A stretch of 60,400 nt of DNA from an uncultured Eubacteriales bacterium (GCA_934486825.1 CAKSQF010000014.1:1-60400), one strand, 5' to 3'; positions 18,483-27,746 are shown, numbered from the stretch's first letter. The notes: generated by a model not told the origin, from the sequence alone. Translations and numbers: made by a program.

Positions 18483-19242
18483 ATTAACCGTAAACTATCA
18501 TACACATACAAAAAGATGCAATCATGCAGTGGGCGAAGATCGGGAATATGTTGAAGCAGCAATAAAAAACGGATATAAGCACCTCGGATTCTCTGACCAC
18601 TCCCCTATGCCGTTTAAAACCGACCACTATTCCGGCTTCAGAATGACATTGAATCAGGCAGACGATTATTTTAAATCCGTATCCGATCTGAAATCGGAAT
18701 ATCGCAATGATATTGAAATAAAAATAGGCGTAGAGGCAGAATATTACCCTGAGATTTTTAATGATCTTATTGCCTTTTTATCGCAGTACCCTCTTGATTA
18801 TATGATACTCGGACAGCATGCAATAGACCGCGAAGAAGACGGTGACTTCAGTGGCGCACCGGGCGCAGACGAGAAGAGATTGCAAAGATATCTGAACAAT
18901 CTTCGTGACGGAGTAAAAACAGGCAAATTTGCATACATTGCACACCCGGATCTGCTGAATTTTACAGGAGCGGATGAAATATACGAAAAAAATGTTCTTC
19001 CGTTTTTGCAGGAAATGAAGGAGTCCGATGTGATTTTTGAAATCAACAGGCTCGGATTAGCAGATCACAGACATTATCCTTCGGAACGTTTTTATTCTCT
19101 CTGCGGAAAGGTCGGGGTAAAAACGGTTATCGGTCTTGATGCTCATGATCCGAAGGTCTTTTTTGATAAAAAGTCGGTAAACGACTGTTTCGATTTTGCA
19201 AAGCGTTTCAATCTTGAAGTTCTGACCGATTTCAGAGTCTGA
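18475..19242 (+). CDS. PHP-domain histidinol-phosphatase-type phosphoesterase
   Basis: 255 residues. Metal-binding motifs of the PHP fold: YHTHTKRCNHA at the N-terminus, FSDHSP, VEAEYY, GQHAID, IAHPDL and the terminal GLDAHDP. Most similar in layout to HisK histidinol-phosphatases, which dephosphorylate histidinol phosphate in histidine synthesis. No other his gene is nearby, and the start overlaps an alanyl-tRNA editing gene by eight bases, so another phosphomonoester substrate is possible. Confidence 0.85.
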   Translation: MNELTVNYHTHTKRCNHAVGEDREYVEAAIKNGYKHLGFSDHSPMPFKTDHYSGFRMTLNQADDYFKSVSDLKSEYRNDIEIKIGVEAEYYPEIFNDLIAFLSQYPLDYMILGQHAIDREEDGDFSGAPGADEKRLQRYLNNLRDGVKTGKFAYIAHPDLLNFTGADEIYEKNVLPFLQEMKESDVIFEINRLGLADHRHYPSERFYSLCGKVGVKTVIGLDAHDPKVFFDKKSVNDCFDFAKRFNLEVLTDFRV

Positions 19243-19252
19243 TTTTCAAAAG

Positions 19253-19285
19253 TGATCCCCGCAACCGATAAGGCTGCGGGGATCA
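19253..19285. terminator. Hairpin between convergent genes
   Basis: Arms TGATCCCCGCA / TGCGGGGATCA around an 11-base loop; moderately T-rich sequence follows on both strands. Probably a bidirectional terminator. Confidence 0.6.
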
Positions 19286-19304
19286 TTGTCATTTTAAAAG
19301 GTTT

Positions 19305-20858
19305 TTAGGTATTATCAAAACCGGTGAAAGTCCATCCCCGTTTGCCGTTCGACGAGGCAAATAAGTTAACGTCGTCAACATATTTTTTTCGCAATTCATC
19401 GATTGTTTTATACTTGCCCCGTGTAAAATCGGAAATAAATCTGCTCAGTTCGCCGGAGGGATTTTTAGGTTCGTTATCATTTTTTATGTTACCGTTGATA
19501 ATTTCCATTAAAAGAGTATCGATAAGCCCATAGGATATGCTTCCGTCATTGTTTTTGGTCGTAGGATAGTTTTCATCAAGGTAAGCAAAGAACAGTTCGC
19601 ATTTGCCGTACGGAGAATATCCCCAGTTCAGAAACGAATCATCTTCAGAGATAAAGTCATTACTGTCGGCATATGTGCGATATCTGAATAAAAAGTAAGA
19701 AGAAATATTTTCGGCAAGCCACTTGGAATCAAAATTACATTCACTCAGTAACACATTTGCAAGCTCGCGTGCAAAACCGTCAATACTGTCAGGATTTTTG
19801 TTTGCGTAATCGACGGAAACTCTGATTGAAGAGTCAATACTGTATGCATCTCCCGAAAAATCAGGGTCGGCAACAAATGTTACGGTATCGGGTGCTCCGA
19901 TGTTTATACGTTCGTTATATATAGGGTAAAGCGTTTCAAACATCGTTTCAAGTTTTTGCATGTATTGTACATCTTCGATCTTGTCCCAGCTCCCCTCAAA
20001 CAAAAGATGATATTTTTTGTCTGATTTTGCTTTTTTAATCTCCAGCGGAATTGTTTTTGAAATATTCCCGTTACATGAGCGTTTCAGTGACAGATAGTAC
20101 GTACCGCTTTCAATATACGGAACCGTCAGATTTACGGTTACCTTGTATATAATGCCGTCACCCGTATTAAGCGGTTCACAACCGAATATCTCCGATTTGC
20201 AGATTATGTTGTTGCCCTCAAAGCGGGTACTGATATCTGCAAAATACGAAAGAGGAACATTTGAATAAAGGTCAACAGATATGTAACTTCCCTGTTGTGC
20301 CGTAATCGACGATATTTCGGTATACTCGGCAGCTTCGACCTCGACATAAAAGACATTGTATGAATTATCCCGATTCTCTTCATATTTTGCCGCCACTATC
20401 AAATCGGTAACCGATGCCGCCGTCAATTCCTCTTTTTCAAACATGTTCTCGTGACAATATTTGTAAAAGAACACCCTGTCCGAAAGCGTGTGAACATCGT
20501 TGAAGAGGTCTTTGAGTGTTCCGACAAAATCAAATGCCGAATAATCAATACCGATCGGGTAATTCCATATATCGGAGGAACAGTCAATCTCGTATTCGCC
20601 CCTGAAATTATTAACGATATTCACTCCGCTTTTATATTTATCCGGAAAGAACTCAAAAAATCTTTTGTTTTCGAAAGAAATCGATGATGCTATCTCGGGA
20701 AAGACAATATCTTCACTGTGCGTGGTTGACGAAGTTATCTGTTCTGCAACTCTATCTGTTGTCTGTGTAGACAAACAATCGTTTGATTTTCGGGAGCAGG
20801 CAGACAGCACACACATAAAAAGAACAATTGTCGAAAAAAGTAAAAGCAGTCTTTTCAC
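19305..20858 (-). CDS. Lipoprotein with degenerate basic-secretory-protein-like domain
   Basis: 517 residues from a GTG at 20858 preceded by GAGGAG. The signal peptide MKRLLLLFS...VLSAC ends in a lipobox with Cys21, predicting a lipid-anchored surface protein. The middle is unrecognised beta-rich sequence. Residues about 360-440 (GFARELANVLLSEC, KWLAENISSYF, CELFFAYLDENYP) follow the layout of basic-secretory-protein peptidases (HELTHVVQ, WLtEGiADY), but the zinc-binding histidines are absent. The resemblance is my reading and is tentative; it may be a catalytically dead surface domain. Monocistronic with its own promoter. Confidence 0.6.
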   Translation of the reverse strand: MKRLLLLFSTIVLFMCVLSACSRKSNDCLSTQTTDRVAEQITSSTTHSEDIVFPEIASSISFENKRFFEFFPDKYKSGVNIVNNFRGEYEIDCSSDIWNYPIGIDYSAFDFVGTLKDLFNDVHTLSDRVFFYKYCHENMFEKEELTAASVTDLIVAAKYEENRDNSYNVFYVEVEAAEYTEISSITAQQGSYISVDLYSNVPLSYFADISTRFEGNNIICKSEIFGCEPLNTGDGIIYKVTVNLTVPYIESGTYYLSLKRSCNGNISKTIPLEIKKAKSDKKYHLLFEGSWDKIEDVQYMQKLETMFETLYPIYNERINIGAPDTVTFVADPDFSGDAYSIDSSIRVSVDYANKNPDSIDGFARELANVLLSECNFDSKWLAENISSYFLFRYRTYADSNDFISEDDSFLNWGYSPYGKCELFFAYLDENYPTTKNNDGSISYGLIDTLLMEIINGNIKNDNEPKNPSGELSRFISDFTRGKYKTIDELRKKYVDDVNLFASSNGKRGWTFTGFDNT

Positions 20859-20893
20859 GGATACCCGGCTCCTCAATAAATTTGTTTTTTTAT

Positions 20894-20922
20894 ATTGTAC
20901 AATAATTATGTGAACAAATCAA
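20894..20922 (-). promoter_or_regulatory. Sigma-A promoter of the lipoprotein gene
   Basis: Minus strand TTGATT (20917-20922), 17 bases, TACAAT (20894-20899), about 35 bases before the GTG start. Confidence 0.65.
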
Positions 20923-20933
20923 GTACTGCTCAC

Positions 20934-20962
20934 TTGACTTTATTTGCAAGTAATGATATAAT
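20934..20962 (+). promoter_or_regulatory. Sigma-A promoter of the PAP2 gene
   Basis: TTGACT (20934-20939), 17 bases, TATAAT (20957-20962), about 27 bases before the start. Confidence 0.75.
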
Positions 20963-20989
20963 CAATGAAAAAAGAAAGGTAACATAAAA

Positions 20990-21556
20990 ATGAATGAATA
21001 TGAGATAGGGATTCTGAATTACATATGGAATCATCTGCATAACTTTGTTTGTGATATTTTTTTCCCCTTGATTACGCATCTCGGCGACGCAGGCATTTTT
21101 TGGATTATACTTGCACTTGTCTTTCTTGTCTTCAGAAAGACAAGAAAAATCGGTATTGCCGTCGCTTTTTCGCTTATAGTTGATCTTCTTCTCTGCAACG
21201 TCGTTTTAAAGCCGATAGTTCACAGGATAAGACCGTACACATTGAATCCGGATATGTTTGAACAGATCAAATTGTTGATTCATGCAAACCCTCCGTCCGA
21301 CTACTCATTTCCGTCGGGTCATACTGCTGCATCATTTGCGGCGGCATTTGCACTTTTGTTCCAGAAGAGCAAATACAGTATCCCGGCAATTATTCTGGCG
21401 TCGCTTATTGCTTTTTCGAGACTGTATCTTTACATTCACTTCCCGACGGATGTACTCGGCGGCATAGCCGTAGGTGTACTCGCAGGCTTCATCGGTTCTC
21501 TTTTGTGCAATCTGCTCTCCGGATACATAAAAAGAAAAAAAGGGATTGATCTTTGA
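20990..21556 (+). CDS. PAP2-family membrane phosphatase (undecaprenyl-PP phosphatase-like)
   Basis: 188 residues with about five membrane segments. The three phosphatase signature motifs are present: KPIVHRIRP, PSGHTAA and SRLYLYIHFPTDV. Bacterial members of this length often dephosphorylate undecaprenyl pyrophosphate or phosphatidylglycerol phosphate at the outer membrane face. The Lys/Arg-rich C-terminus (KRKKG) is cytoplasmic. AAAGG lies before the ATG. Exact substrate uncertain. Confidence 0.88.
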   Translation: MNEYEIGILNYIWNHLHNFVCDIFFPLITHLGDAGIFWIILALVFLVFRKTRKIGIAVAFSLIVDLLLCNVVLKPIVHRIRPYTLNPDMFEQIKLLIHANPPSDYSFPSGHTAASFAAAFALLFQKSKYSIPAIILASLIAFSRLYLYIHFPTDVLGGIAVGVLAGFIGSLLCNLLSGYIKRKKGIDL

Positions 21557-21596
21557 TCCCCGACAAGCCCTTTTGACTTTGATATAAATATGCATA

Positions 21597-21626
21597 AAAG
21601 GCACTGCGGAAATGCAGTGCCTTCTT
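21597..21626. terminator. Bidirectional terminator between convergent genes
   Basis: Arms AAGGCACTGC / GCAGTGCCTT with a 6-base loop; CTTTC follows on plus, TTTTATG on minus. Confidence 0.75.
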
Positions 21627-22439
21627 TCAGCAATTTGTTTGCGATTGTGACGAAAATTCATTTACCGGGAAGCTCATTTTTGCGAAAAGCTTGCAAGGAT
21701 CATCTTCTTCGGCTTGCGGACACACTTTATCGGGAACAGAATACTCGGTCGCAGATACAATAAGCTGCGCCGGTCGTTCTATTCTTATTACCGAAAAGAA
21801 GCCAAGCGAAACATACAGTCCGCGCGTGATGCCCGGATTGTCACAAAGCGAGCCGTTTATACAATGCAAAACCGATGCAGGTATTTCGTCAATACAGCAG
21901 CATGCACATTTGCAGGGAGCACATCCCTTTTCTATAACCTTCACTGAAAGCGCGATAGGATCTACGACTTCAACAATAACCGTAGGTTTGTTTGTTGAAA
22001 CAGTTTCGGCACCCGAGCCCCATGTGCAGAAGTCGTTTTGCGACTGTGCACTCCTGAATATGTTTACATTTCCTTCTCCGCCGTAGAGTACGACCTTTTT
22101 TTCTGTGACGGCGATTCCGTCAATTTCCTGTGATTTTCCGGGAGCAACACAAGCCTCCAAGGTGATTTTTGTAAAAAATCTGATTGATACCTGGTAAAAT
22201 CCCTTGTTGAATTTTACAGGATCCGTAACAATGTCAGACCAAACTACCTTAGTCGAAACTACTCTGATTGATCCGCATTTTTCCAATACTTCCTGACCGT
22301 AATCGGTTAATATAACCCTCGTATCCTCGTAGCAATCTTTATCCTTACAGCTGTCAAGAATACGATTTGAATCTATTATAACGCTGTCTTTGCGTTGAAA
22401 GCCGGCGTAATCTCGACCGTTAATTTTATTTTCCGGCAT
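21627..22439 (-). CDS. Cysteine-rich protein of unknown function
   Basis: 270 residues; family not recognised. The start at 22439 follows AGAGGAG; a frame upstream of it lacks a start signal. No signal peptide or membrane segment. Beta-rich repeats such as VVDPIALSVKVIEKG and a central cysteine cluster CAPCKCACCC, with further paired cysteines near both ends (CKDKDC). Cytosolic Cys-rich proteins of this size in spore formers are often spore-coat or exosporium components, but nothing here proves that. Confidence 0.7.
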   Translation of the reverse strand: MPENKINGRDYAGFQRKDSVIIDSNRILDSCKDKDCYEDTRVILTDYGQEVLEKCGSIRVVSTKVVWSDIVTDPVKFNKGFYQVSIRFFTKITLEACVAPGKSQEIDGIAVTEKKVVLYGGEGNVNIFRSAQSQNDFCTWGSGAETVSTNKPTVIVEVVDPIALSVKVIEKGCAPCKCACCCIDEIPASVLHCINGSLCDNPGITRGLYVSLGFFSVIRIERPAQLIVSATEYSVPDKVCPQAEEDDPCKLFAKMSFPVNEFSSQSQTNC

Positions 22440-22545
22440 ACAGGTTCTCCTCTTATTTTTTTTAACAAAGCACAAGGCTGTACCCTGATGATTTGTCTTA
22501 CTGTATTTTATGTTATTACGCTTTTTTTGACACATAAGACGCGAA

Positions 22546-22580
22546 AGCAAAAAGACCGCCCGAAGGGCGATCTTTTTGCT
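22546..22580 (-). terminator. Terminator of the 22602-23024 gene
   Basis: Minus strand stem AAAAAGATCGCCC / GGGCGGTCTTTTT with a TTC-type loop, 20 bases after the stop. Confidence 0.8.
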
Positions 22581-22601
22581 TTTTTATGTAGCAGTATTTT
22601 T

Positions 22602-23024
22602 TTATGCAATGGTCGTATTGCAGATCTGTAACGATTCGGGCAAAAGATTGTTGACATCCGAAGAAATCGTAAAGGTGAAATTTATATTATTCTTCGCTCC
22701 GAGTGCATTGATTTTCATAATAAAATCATTAAGCTCGTTCATGTTTCTTCCGCCTATACGAAGTGTTGAATCAACGAATATATCTGTAATGTCATAGTTG
22801 GATGCGATAAGACCGCAAATAAAGGCATAAAAAGTATTATACGATGAAATATCATATTCATCAATATCGATAAGGCGGACTTTGCTTGACACAAGAAACT
22901 GTGAAACGGAAACTTTTTCTATGCAAATCACGCTACCTTTGGATTTTTCAACAGATTCATTAACTCTGTCAATTAACAAGGAAGTTTTGTTGTGACCTTT
23001 AGGTCCTACGATTATATTTGTCAT
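22602..23024 (-). CDS. Small P-loop-like protein of unknown function
   Basis: 140 residues. N-terminal NIIVGPKGHNKTSLLI resembles a Walker A loop but lacks the Gly before Lys. The order of strand, loop and acidic IDIDEYDIS and IFVDSTLRIGG segments suggests an ATPase-like Rossmann fold. I recall short proteins of this type in Clostridia near pgi, sometimes labelled PilT-like; the role is unknown. It has its own promoter, GGAG-type binding site and terminator. Confidence 0.7.
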   Translation of the reverse strand: MTNIIVGPKGHNKTSLLIDRVNESVEKSKGSVICIEKVSVSQFLVSSKVRLIDIDEYDISSYNTFYAFICGLIASNYDITDIFVDSTLRIGGRNMNELNDFIMKINALGAKNNINFTFTISSDVNNLLPESLQICNTTIA

Positions 23025-23066
23025 AGCATATAACTCCTTCGGGGATCACCCATTAATGTTGGTTAT

Positions 23067-23095
23067 ATTATACATTAAATTTTTTTATAATTCAA
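23067..23095 (-). promoter_or_regulatory. Sigma-A promoter of the 22602-23024 gene
   Basis: Minus strand TTGAAT (23090-23095), 17 bases, TATAAT (23067-23072). Confidence 0.75.
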
Positions 23096-23123
23096 GTACT
23101 TTAGAACAATTCTCACAATTTAT

Positions 23124-24458
23124 TTACATTTTGGCTTTCAATTCTTCGCCGAGCTTTTCATATCCGGGCTTGCCGAGAAGTGCAAACATATTTTTCTTGT
23201 ATTCCTCGACGCCGGGCTGATTGAAAGGATTGACTCCGAGAGTGTATCCGGAAATTGCGCATGCAAGTTCAAAGAAATAAACGAGATATCCGAATTCGTA
23301 TGCGCCGCGTTTCGAAAGCTCAAGAACAATATTGGGAGTGCCGCCGTCGGTGTGTGCGATTACCGTACCCTTGAACGCTGTGCGGGATACGTAATGCATA
23401 TCTTTTCCGGCTATAAAATTAAGTCCGTCGGAATTTGCCTCATCATAAGGGATTACTGCGGCATCGTTCGAATTCTGAAGGTCGATAACGGTCTCAAACA
23501 TTACACGACTTCCCTCCTGAATAAACTGTCCCATCGAATGAAGGTCGGTCGTAAAAGAAACCGATGCCGGGAAAATTCCGCGATTGTTCTTTCCTTCGGA
23601 TTCACCGTAGAGCTGTTTCCACCATTCGGCAGTCATACCGAGAGACGATTCGTACGAAACGAAAATTTCAACGGCTTTTCCTTTTCTGTAAAGGATATTA
23701 CGCAGAGCCGCATACTTGTAGCAGTCGTTTTCGGACAGATTGACAGAAGTATACTTTTCCCTTGCATCTGCCGCACCGCGCATCATATCGTCAATATCGA
23801 TTCCCGCAACTGCAATAGGGAGAAGTCCGACGGGAGTAAGAACCGAATAACGACCTCCGACATCATCCGGAACGACAAAGGTTTCATATCCTTCATTGTC
23901 CGAAAGTTCTTTGAGCTTACCGCGACATTTGTCTGTTGTAACAAATATTCTGTTCTTGGCTTCTTCTTTGCCGTATTTTTTCTCAAGGAGTTCACGGAAA
24001 ATCCGGAATGCAATTGCCGGTTCGGTTGTTGTTCCCGATTTTGATATGACATTTATGCATATATCACGTCCTTCACAGATCGAAAGGAGTTCAGCCATAT
24101 TCGAAGCTGAGATGTCATTACCGGAAAAATATATGTCGGGCGTGCTTTTTTTAAGTGCATTGTATTTTGCGCTCTTGCAGAATTCTATTGCCGCGCGCGC
24201 TCCGAGATAAGAGCCTCCGATTCCGATTACGATGAAAAGATCGCAGCTGTTCTGAATTTTCTTTGCGGCGGCTTTTATTCTCGAAAACTCTTCTTTATCG
24301 TAATTAACCGGCAGATCGACCCAACCGAGAAAATCATTGCCCTCGCCTGTTTTACCGGCAAGCGTCTCGTGTGCACGTCTGATTTCGGGTTCAATAGCTG
24401 AAAGATCATCAGCCGAAACAAATCCGGACAAATATCTGTCATTCAATTTTATCGTCAT
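23124..24458 (-). CDS. pgi: Glucose-6-phosphate isomerase
   Basis: 444 residues, matching the short Firmicutes form (about 450). Interconverts glucose-6-phosphate and fructose-6-phosphate in glycolysis. Motifs: VIGIGGSYLGARAAIEF, INVISKSGTTTEPAIAFR, VTPVGLLPIAVAGID, the catalytic EWWKQLYGESEGKN and the C-terminal NPFNQPGVEEYKKNMF. The ATG at 24458 follows GGAGG; upstream ATGs lack a site. Monocistronic. Confidence 0.96.
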   Translation of the reverse strand: MTIKLNDRYLSGFVSADDLSAIEPEIRRAHETLAGKTGEGNDFLGWVDLPVNYDKEEFSRIKAAAKKIQNSCDLFIVIGIGGSYLGARAAIEFCKSAKYNALKKSTPDIYFSGNDISASNMAELLSICEGRDICINVISKSGTTTEPAIAFRIFRELLEKKYGKEEAKNRIFVTTDKCRGKLKELSDNEGYETFVVPDDVGGRYSVLTPVGLLPIAVAGIDIDDMMRGAADAREKYTSVNLSENDCYKYAALRNILYRKGKAVEIFVSYESSLGMTAEWWKQLYGESEGKNNRGIFPASVSFTTDLHSMGQFIQEGSRVMFETVIDLQNSNDAAVIPYDEANSDGLNFIAGKDMHYVSRTAFKGTVIAHTDGGTPNIVLELSKRGAYEFGYLVYFFELACAISGYTLGVNPFNQPGVEEYKKNMFALLGKPGYEKLGEELKAKM

Positions 24459-24489
24459 TTTTCTTTTTCCTCCGTTTTTTAATGCTTTT

Positions 24490-24518
24490 ATTTTACACCA
24501 CTTTAGATACAAATTCAA
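24490..24518 (-). promoter_or_regulatory. Sigma-A promoter of pgi
   Basis: Minus strand TTGAAT (24513-24518), 17 bases, TAAAAT (24490-24495), about 30 bases before the start. Confidence 0.65.
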
Positions 24519-24527
24519 GTGTTTTTG

Positions 24528-25682
24528 TCAAATTAACAAATATTTTTTAATCAGTAACAAAAAGAGACGTCCGAATGATATTTCATCCGCATCTTCAAGA
24601 ACAAAAATATCTCTCTCGGCGATTGTTTTTCCGTCCGCGGTATATGTGACCTTCCCTGCGACATCTCCCTTTTTTATCGGCGCGGTGAGATATTCGGGAA
24701 TATCGACCTTGATATCAATTTTTGCTTTTTTATCTTTTTGCGTCACGGCTTCATACGGCCGGTAGCCGATTTTTACCGATTTTGTATTTGATCTTTTAAT
24801 GTTTATTGTGTTTTTATTATCAAGAGAACCCTGATCTTTGTAGTATGAATAGTTTGCAAACCCGAAATCAAGCAGTTTTTTGGCAATACTGTTCCTTTTG
24901 TCACGTGTCGGTGCTCCCATTACGACTGCAATCAGCTGCATTCCGTCACGTTCCGCGGTTGCACTCATGCAGAAGCCGGCTTTCGATGTTGACCCTGTTT
25001 TTAACCCGTTGCACCCGTTGTAAAAACGTATCAGTCTGTTTGTGTTTGTCAAAGTAAATTTACCGTCTCTTACCGTGTCCTGCCATATTGTAGTGTATTT
25101 AAGAATTGTTTTATGCTTTATTAGTTCAGCCGACATAAGAGCTATGTCCCTTGCGGTAGTTACGTGATTTTGTGTCGTATCGTCAAGCCCGTTTGTGTTT
25201 TCGAAATTCGTGTTTTTCATTCCGAGCTTCTTTGCGCGATCATTCATCCTTTTTACAAATTCCGCTTCGCTTCCCGCAATATGCTCGGCAAGAGCGTATG
25301 CCGCATCATTTGCGGAAGCAATAATTACCGATTTTATCATATCCTCAACCGTCATTTGTTCGCCCGGTTCGAGATATATCTGCGAACCGCCCATGGAGGC
25401 GGCGTCATTGCTTACAGTTACCATGTCCGAAAGGCTTACTGATTTGTTATCGACCGCCTCAATCACGAGGAGAAGAGTCATAATTTTTGTAACCGAAGCC
25501 GGCGGAAGCGGTTCGTCCGGATTTTGTTCAAAAAGGACCTCTCCTGTTTTTGCCTCAATAAGGATAAGACTTTTTGCTTCGCCGTATTCGGTTTTTTCTG
25601 TTTCTTTTGCATAAGAAAAACCTGCTGCAGGCTGAAGCATAACAAAAATAATAAGTATACATGATATAACTTTTTTGAACAT
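24528..25682 (-). CDS. D-alanyl-D-alanine carboxypeptidase (PBP5/DacF type)
   Basis: 384 residues. A signal peptide (about 1-25) is followed by the S11 peptidase domain with all three active-site motifs: SVTK (SxxK), SAN (SxN, in IIASANDAAY) and KTGS. Removes the terminal D-Ala from peptidoglycan stem peptides outside the membrane. A C-terminal PBP5_C-like beta domain (IDIKVDIPEYLTAPIKKGD) and a terminal hydrophobic stretch (FGRLFLLLIKKYLLI) serve as a membrane anchor. The resemblance to DacF/DacB sporulation enzymes cannot be separated from vegetative DacA by eye. Confidence 0.93.
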   Translation of the reverse strand: MFKKVISCILIIFVMLQPAAGFSYAKETEKTEYGEAKSLILIEAKTGEVLFEQNPDEPLPPASVTKIMTLLLVIEAVDNKSVSLSDMVTVSNDAASMGGSQIYLEPGEQMTVEDMIKSVIIASANDAAYALAEHIAGSEAEFVKRMNDRAKKLGMKNTNFENTNGLDDTTQNHVTTARDIALMSAELIKHKTILKYTTIWQDTVRDGKFTLTNTNRLIRFYNGCNGLKTGSTSKAGFCMSATAERDGMQLIAVVMGAPTRDKRNSIAKKLLDFGFANYSYYKDQGSLDNKNTINIKRSNTKSVKIGYRPYEAVTQKDKKAKIDIKVDIPEYLTAPIKKGDVAGKVTYTADGKTIAERDIFVLEDADEISFGRLFLLLIKKYLLI

Positions 25683-25753
25683 TTTGCTCTCCCTTGCTTG
25701 TTTCGATAGTCTTTCTTGAAATGATAATATGCATCGGAAGAAAAATATATAAC

Positions 25754-25784
25754 AAAAACGTCCGCGTATATCGCGGACGTTTTT
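25754..25784 (-). terminator. Terminator of the ABC-F gene
   Basis: Minus strand AAAAACGTCCGCGA / TACGCGGACGTTTTTG, about ten bases after the stop; a good intrinsic terminator. Confidence 0.85.
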
Positions 25785-25793
25785 CAGTTCACT

Positions 25794-27680
25794 TCAGTTC
25801 AGTTCTCCCATTGAGTCAAGCTCTTCCATCAGTTCAAGCATACGACTTTCAAGCGCTTCGGACTCATTGTACAGTTCTACAAGCAGGCTGCTGTTGCTTT
25901 GATTCACGGATATTTTTTCGTTGATTTCACTAAGCTGCTTTTCTATCTTTTCAATCTCTGCTTTATCGTTGCGTATCTTACTCTCATATTTTCGTTTTTC
26001 TGAGCTTTTTTGCTTGTTTTTGAGATATTCGCTTTTGGAATCGGTAACCGATTCTTTCTTTTCGGCGACTGTCGCTTCCGAAAAACGCTCAATGTATTCT
26101 ATATAATCCTGATATCTTCCGTTGAAGTCTCTGACTCCGTCTTTTTCAAACGACAAAATTCTTGTTGCGAGTTTGTTGATAAAATATCTGTCATGTGATA
26201 CGGCAACTATTGTTCCGTCAAATTTTTCGAGCGCATTTTCGAGCACCTCTCTTGACATTATATCGAGGTGATTTGTCGGCTCATCGAGAAAAAGCAGATT
26301 GTATTTGGAAAGCATAAGCTTTGCAAATGTTATCCTGGCTTTTTCACCTCCCGACAGTATGCTGATTTGTTTGAAAATGTCATCACCTCTGAATAAAAAG
26401 AGCGCGAGTGCGTTTCTGATTTCCGTTTGTGTAAGATGCGGATAACAATCCCACAGCTCTTCAATTACCGTATTCGAAGGATTGAGATTTTGGTTTTCCT
26501 GATCGTAATATCCGGGTGAAACATTGTATCCGAATTCAAAAACACCGCTGTCCTGCATAACCGTATGATTCAGAATTTTAAGCAGTGTTGATTTACCGCA
26601 TCCGTTGTGACCGATTATAAAAAAGCGGTCGCGTTTTTTTACTTCAAACGAGAGATCCGAAAAAAGCTTTTTCCCCGGATAGCTTTTTGAAAGCTTTCTT
26701 ACCGAAAGCACATCAAAACCGCTTTCTTCTGCCTCGGTAAATTTCATGCGAATGTTATCGGGCAGTCTTGACGGAGCTTCGACACGCTCCATTTTATCCA
26801 GTTGTTTTTGACGTGATTCGGCGGCAATTATGTTACGCTCACGGTTCCATCGTCTTTGCTGCTCAATGTACGCTTCTATCCTCGCTATTTCTTTTTGTTG
26901 ATTTTTATACTGATGTTCCAGAATTTCACGCTCACGCTTCTTCTCGGCTATATAATAGTCGTAGTTTCCTCCGTAGAGCCTTCCCTTTGTATTTTCTATT
27001 TCCAATGTTCTGTTTGTGGTTTTGCAAAGGAAATATCTGTCATGCGAAACAACTATGACTGTTTTACGGCATGACGACAGAAATTTTTCAAGCCACATGA
27101 TACTGTCAATATCAAGGTGGTTTGTAGGTTCGTCAAGAAGAATAATATCCGGGTCGGAAATAAGTAATTTGGCAAGTGCAATACGTGTTTTTTGACCGCC
27201 GCTGAGCGAGGTAATCGGACTGTCCCAAAATTCGGAGGAAAGTCCCAGGCTTCGAAGCATTCCCTTGCATCTGCCTGCGTATTCAAGCCCGCCGTCCGAA
27301 ACAAATTTTTCGTGCAGAACCGCAAATTTCATTGCCGCAGATTCATTTCCGCCGTCGGCAAGTTCCCTCAGCTCATTCAGCTCTTTTTCTGTTTTAATTA
27401 AATGAGAAAAGGCGCCGAGCATCTCATCAAGAACCGTATTTTCGCTGTCGTACTCCGCATTCTGTTCAAGAAGCCCGAACCTTACGTTCTTCTGTATAAA
27501 AACATTTCCGCTGTCCGGCACCGTTTGTCCCGTAATTATTTTCAACAGGGTTGACTTCCCGGCACCGTTAACGCCGACTATACCGAGCTTTTCGCCTTCA
27601 TTGAGAGAAAATGAGATGTCACTGAGAATTATTTTTATTCCGACTGAAAAAGAGATGTTTTCGCAACCGATTACTATCAT
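25794..27680 (-). CDS. ABC-F family ATPase (ribosome-associated)
   Basis: 628 residues with two ABC domains and no membrane segments. Domain 1: GVNGAGKSTLL, LSGGQKTRIALAK, LLDEPTNHLD. Domain 2: GHNGCGKSTLL, LSGGEKARITFAK, LFLDEPTNHLD. An inter-domain arm of charged helices (about 240-300, REREILEHQYKNQQKE) and a C-terminal coiled coil (about 545-625) follow the EttA/Uup/YdiF pattern. ABC-F proteins act on the translating ribosome, and some give antibiotic protection; the short arm points to a housekeeping member. It has its own promoter and terminator. Confidence 0.92.
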   Translation of the reverse strand: MIVIGCENISFSVGIKIILSDISFSLNEGEKLGIVGVNGAGKSTLLKIITGQTVPDSGNVFIQKNVRFGLLEQNAEYDSENTVLDEMLGAFSHLIKTEKELNELRELADGGNESAAMKFAVLHEKFVSDGGLEYAGRCKGMLRSLGLSSEFWDSPITSLSGGQKTRIALAKLLISDPDIILLDEPTNHLDIDSIMWLEKFLSSCRKTVIVVSHDRYFLCKTTNRTLEIENTKGRLYGGNYDYYIAEKKREREILEHQYKNQQKEIARIEAYIEQQRRWNRERNIIAAESRQKQLDKMERVEAPSRLPDNIRMKFTEAEESGFDVLSVRKLSKSYPGKKLFSDLSFEVKKRDRFFIIGHNGCGKSTLLKILNHTVMQDSGVFEFGYNVSPGYYDQENQNLNPSNTVIEELWDCYPHLTQTEIRNALALFLFRGDDIFKQISILSGGEKARITFAKLMLSKYNLLFLDEPTNHLDIMSREVLENALEKFDGTIVAVSHDRYFINKLATRILSFEKDGVRDFNGRYQDYIEYIERFSEATVAEKKESVTDSKSEYLKNKQKSSEKRKYESKIRNDKAEIEKIEKQLSEINEKISVNQSNSSLLVELYNESEALESRMLELMEELDSMGELN

Positions 27681-27717
27681 ATTCCGCCCGTTTCCGTTAA
27701 ACTTGATTTACCGCTCT

Positions 27718-27746
27718 ATTATACATGATTTGTATGAGTATGTCAA
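27718..27746 (-). promoter_or_regulatory. Sigma-A promoter of the ABC-F gene
   Basis: Minus strand TTGACA (27741-27746), 17 bases, TATAAT (27718-27723). Confidence 0.8.
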
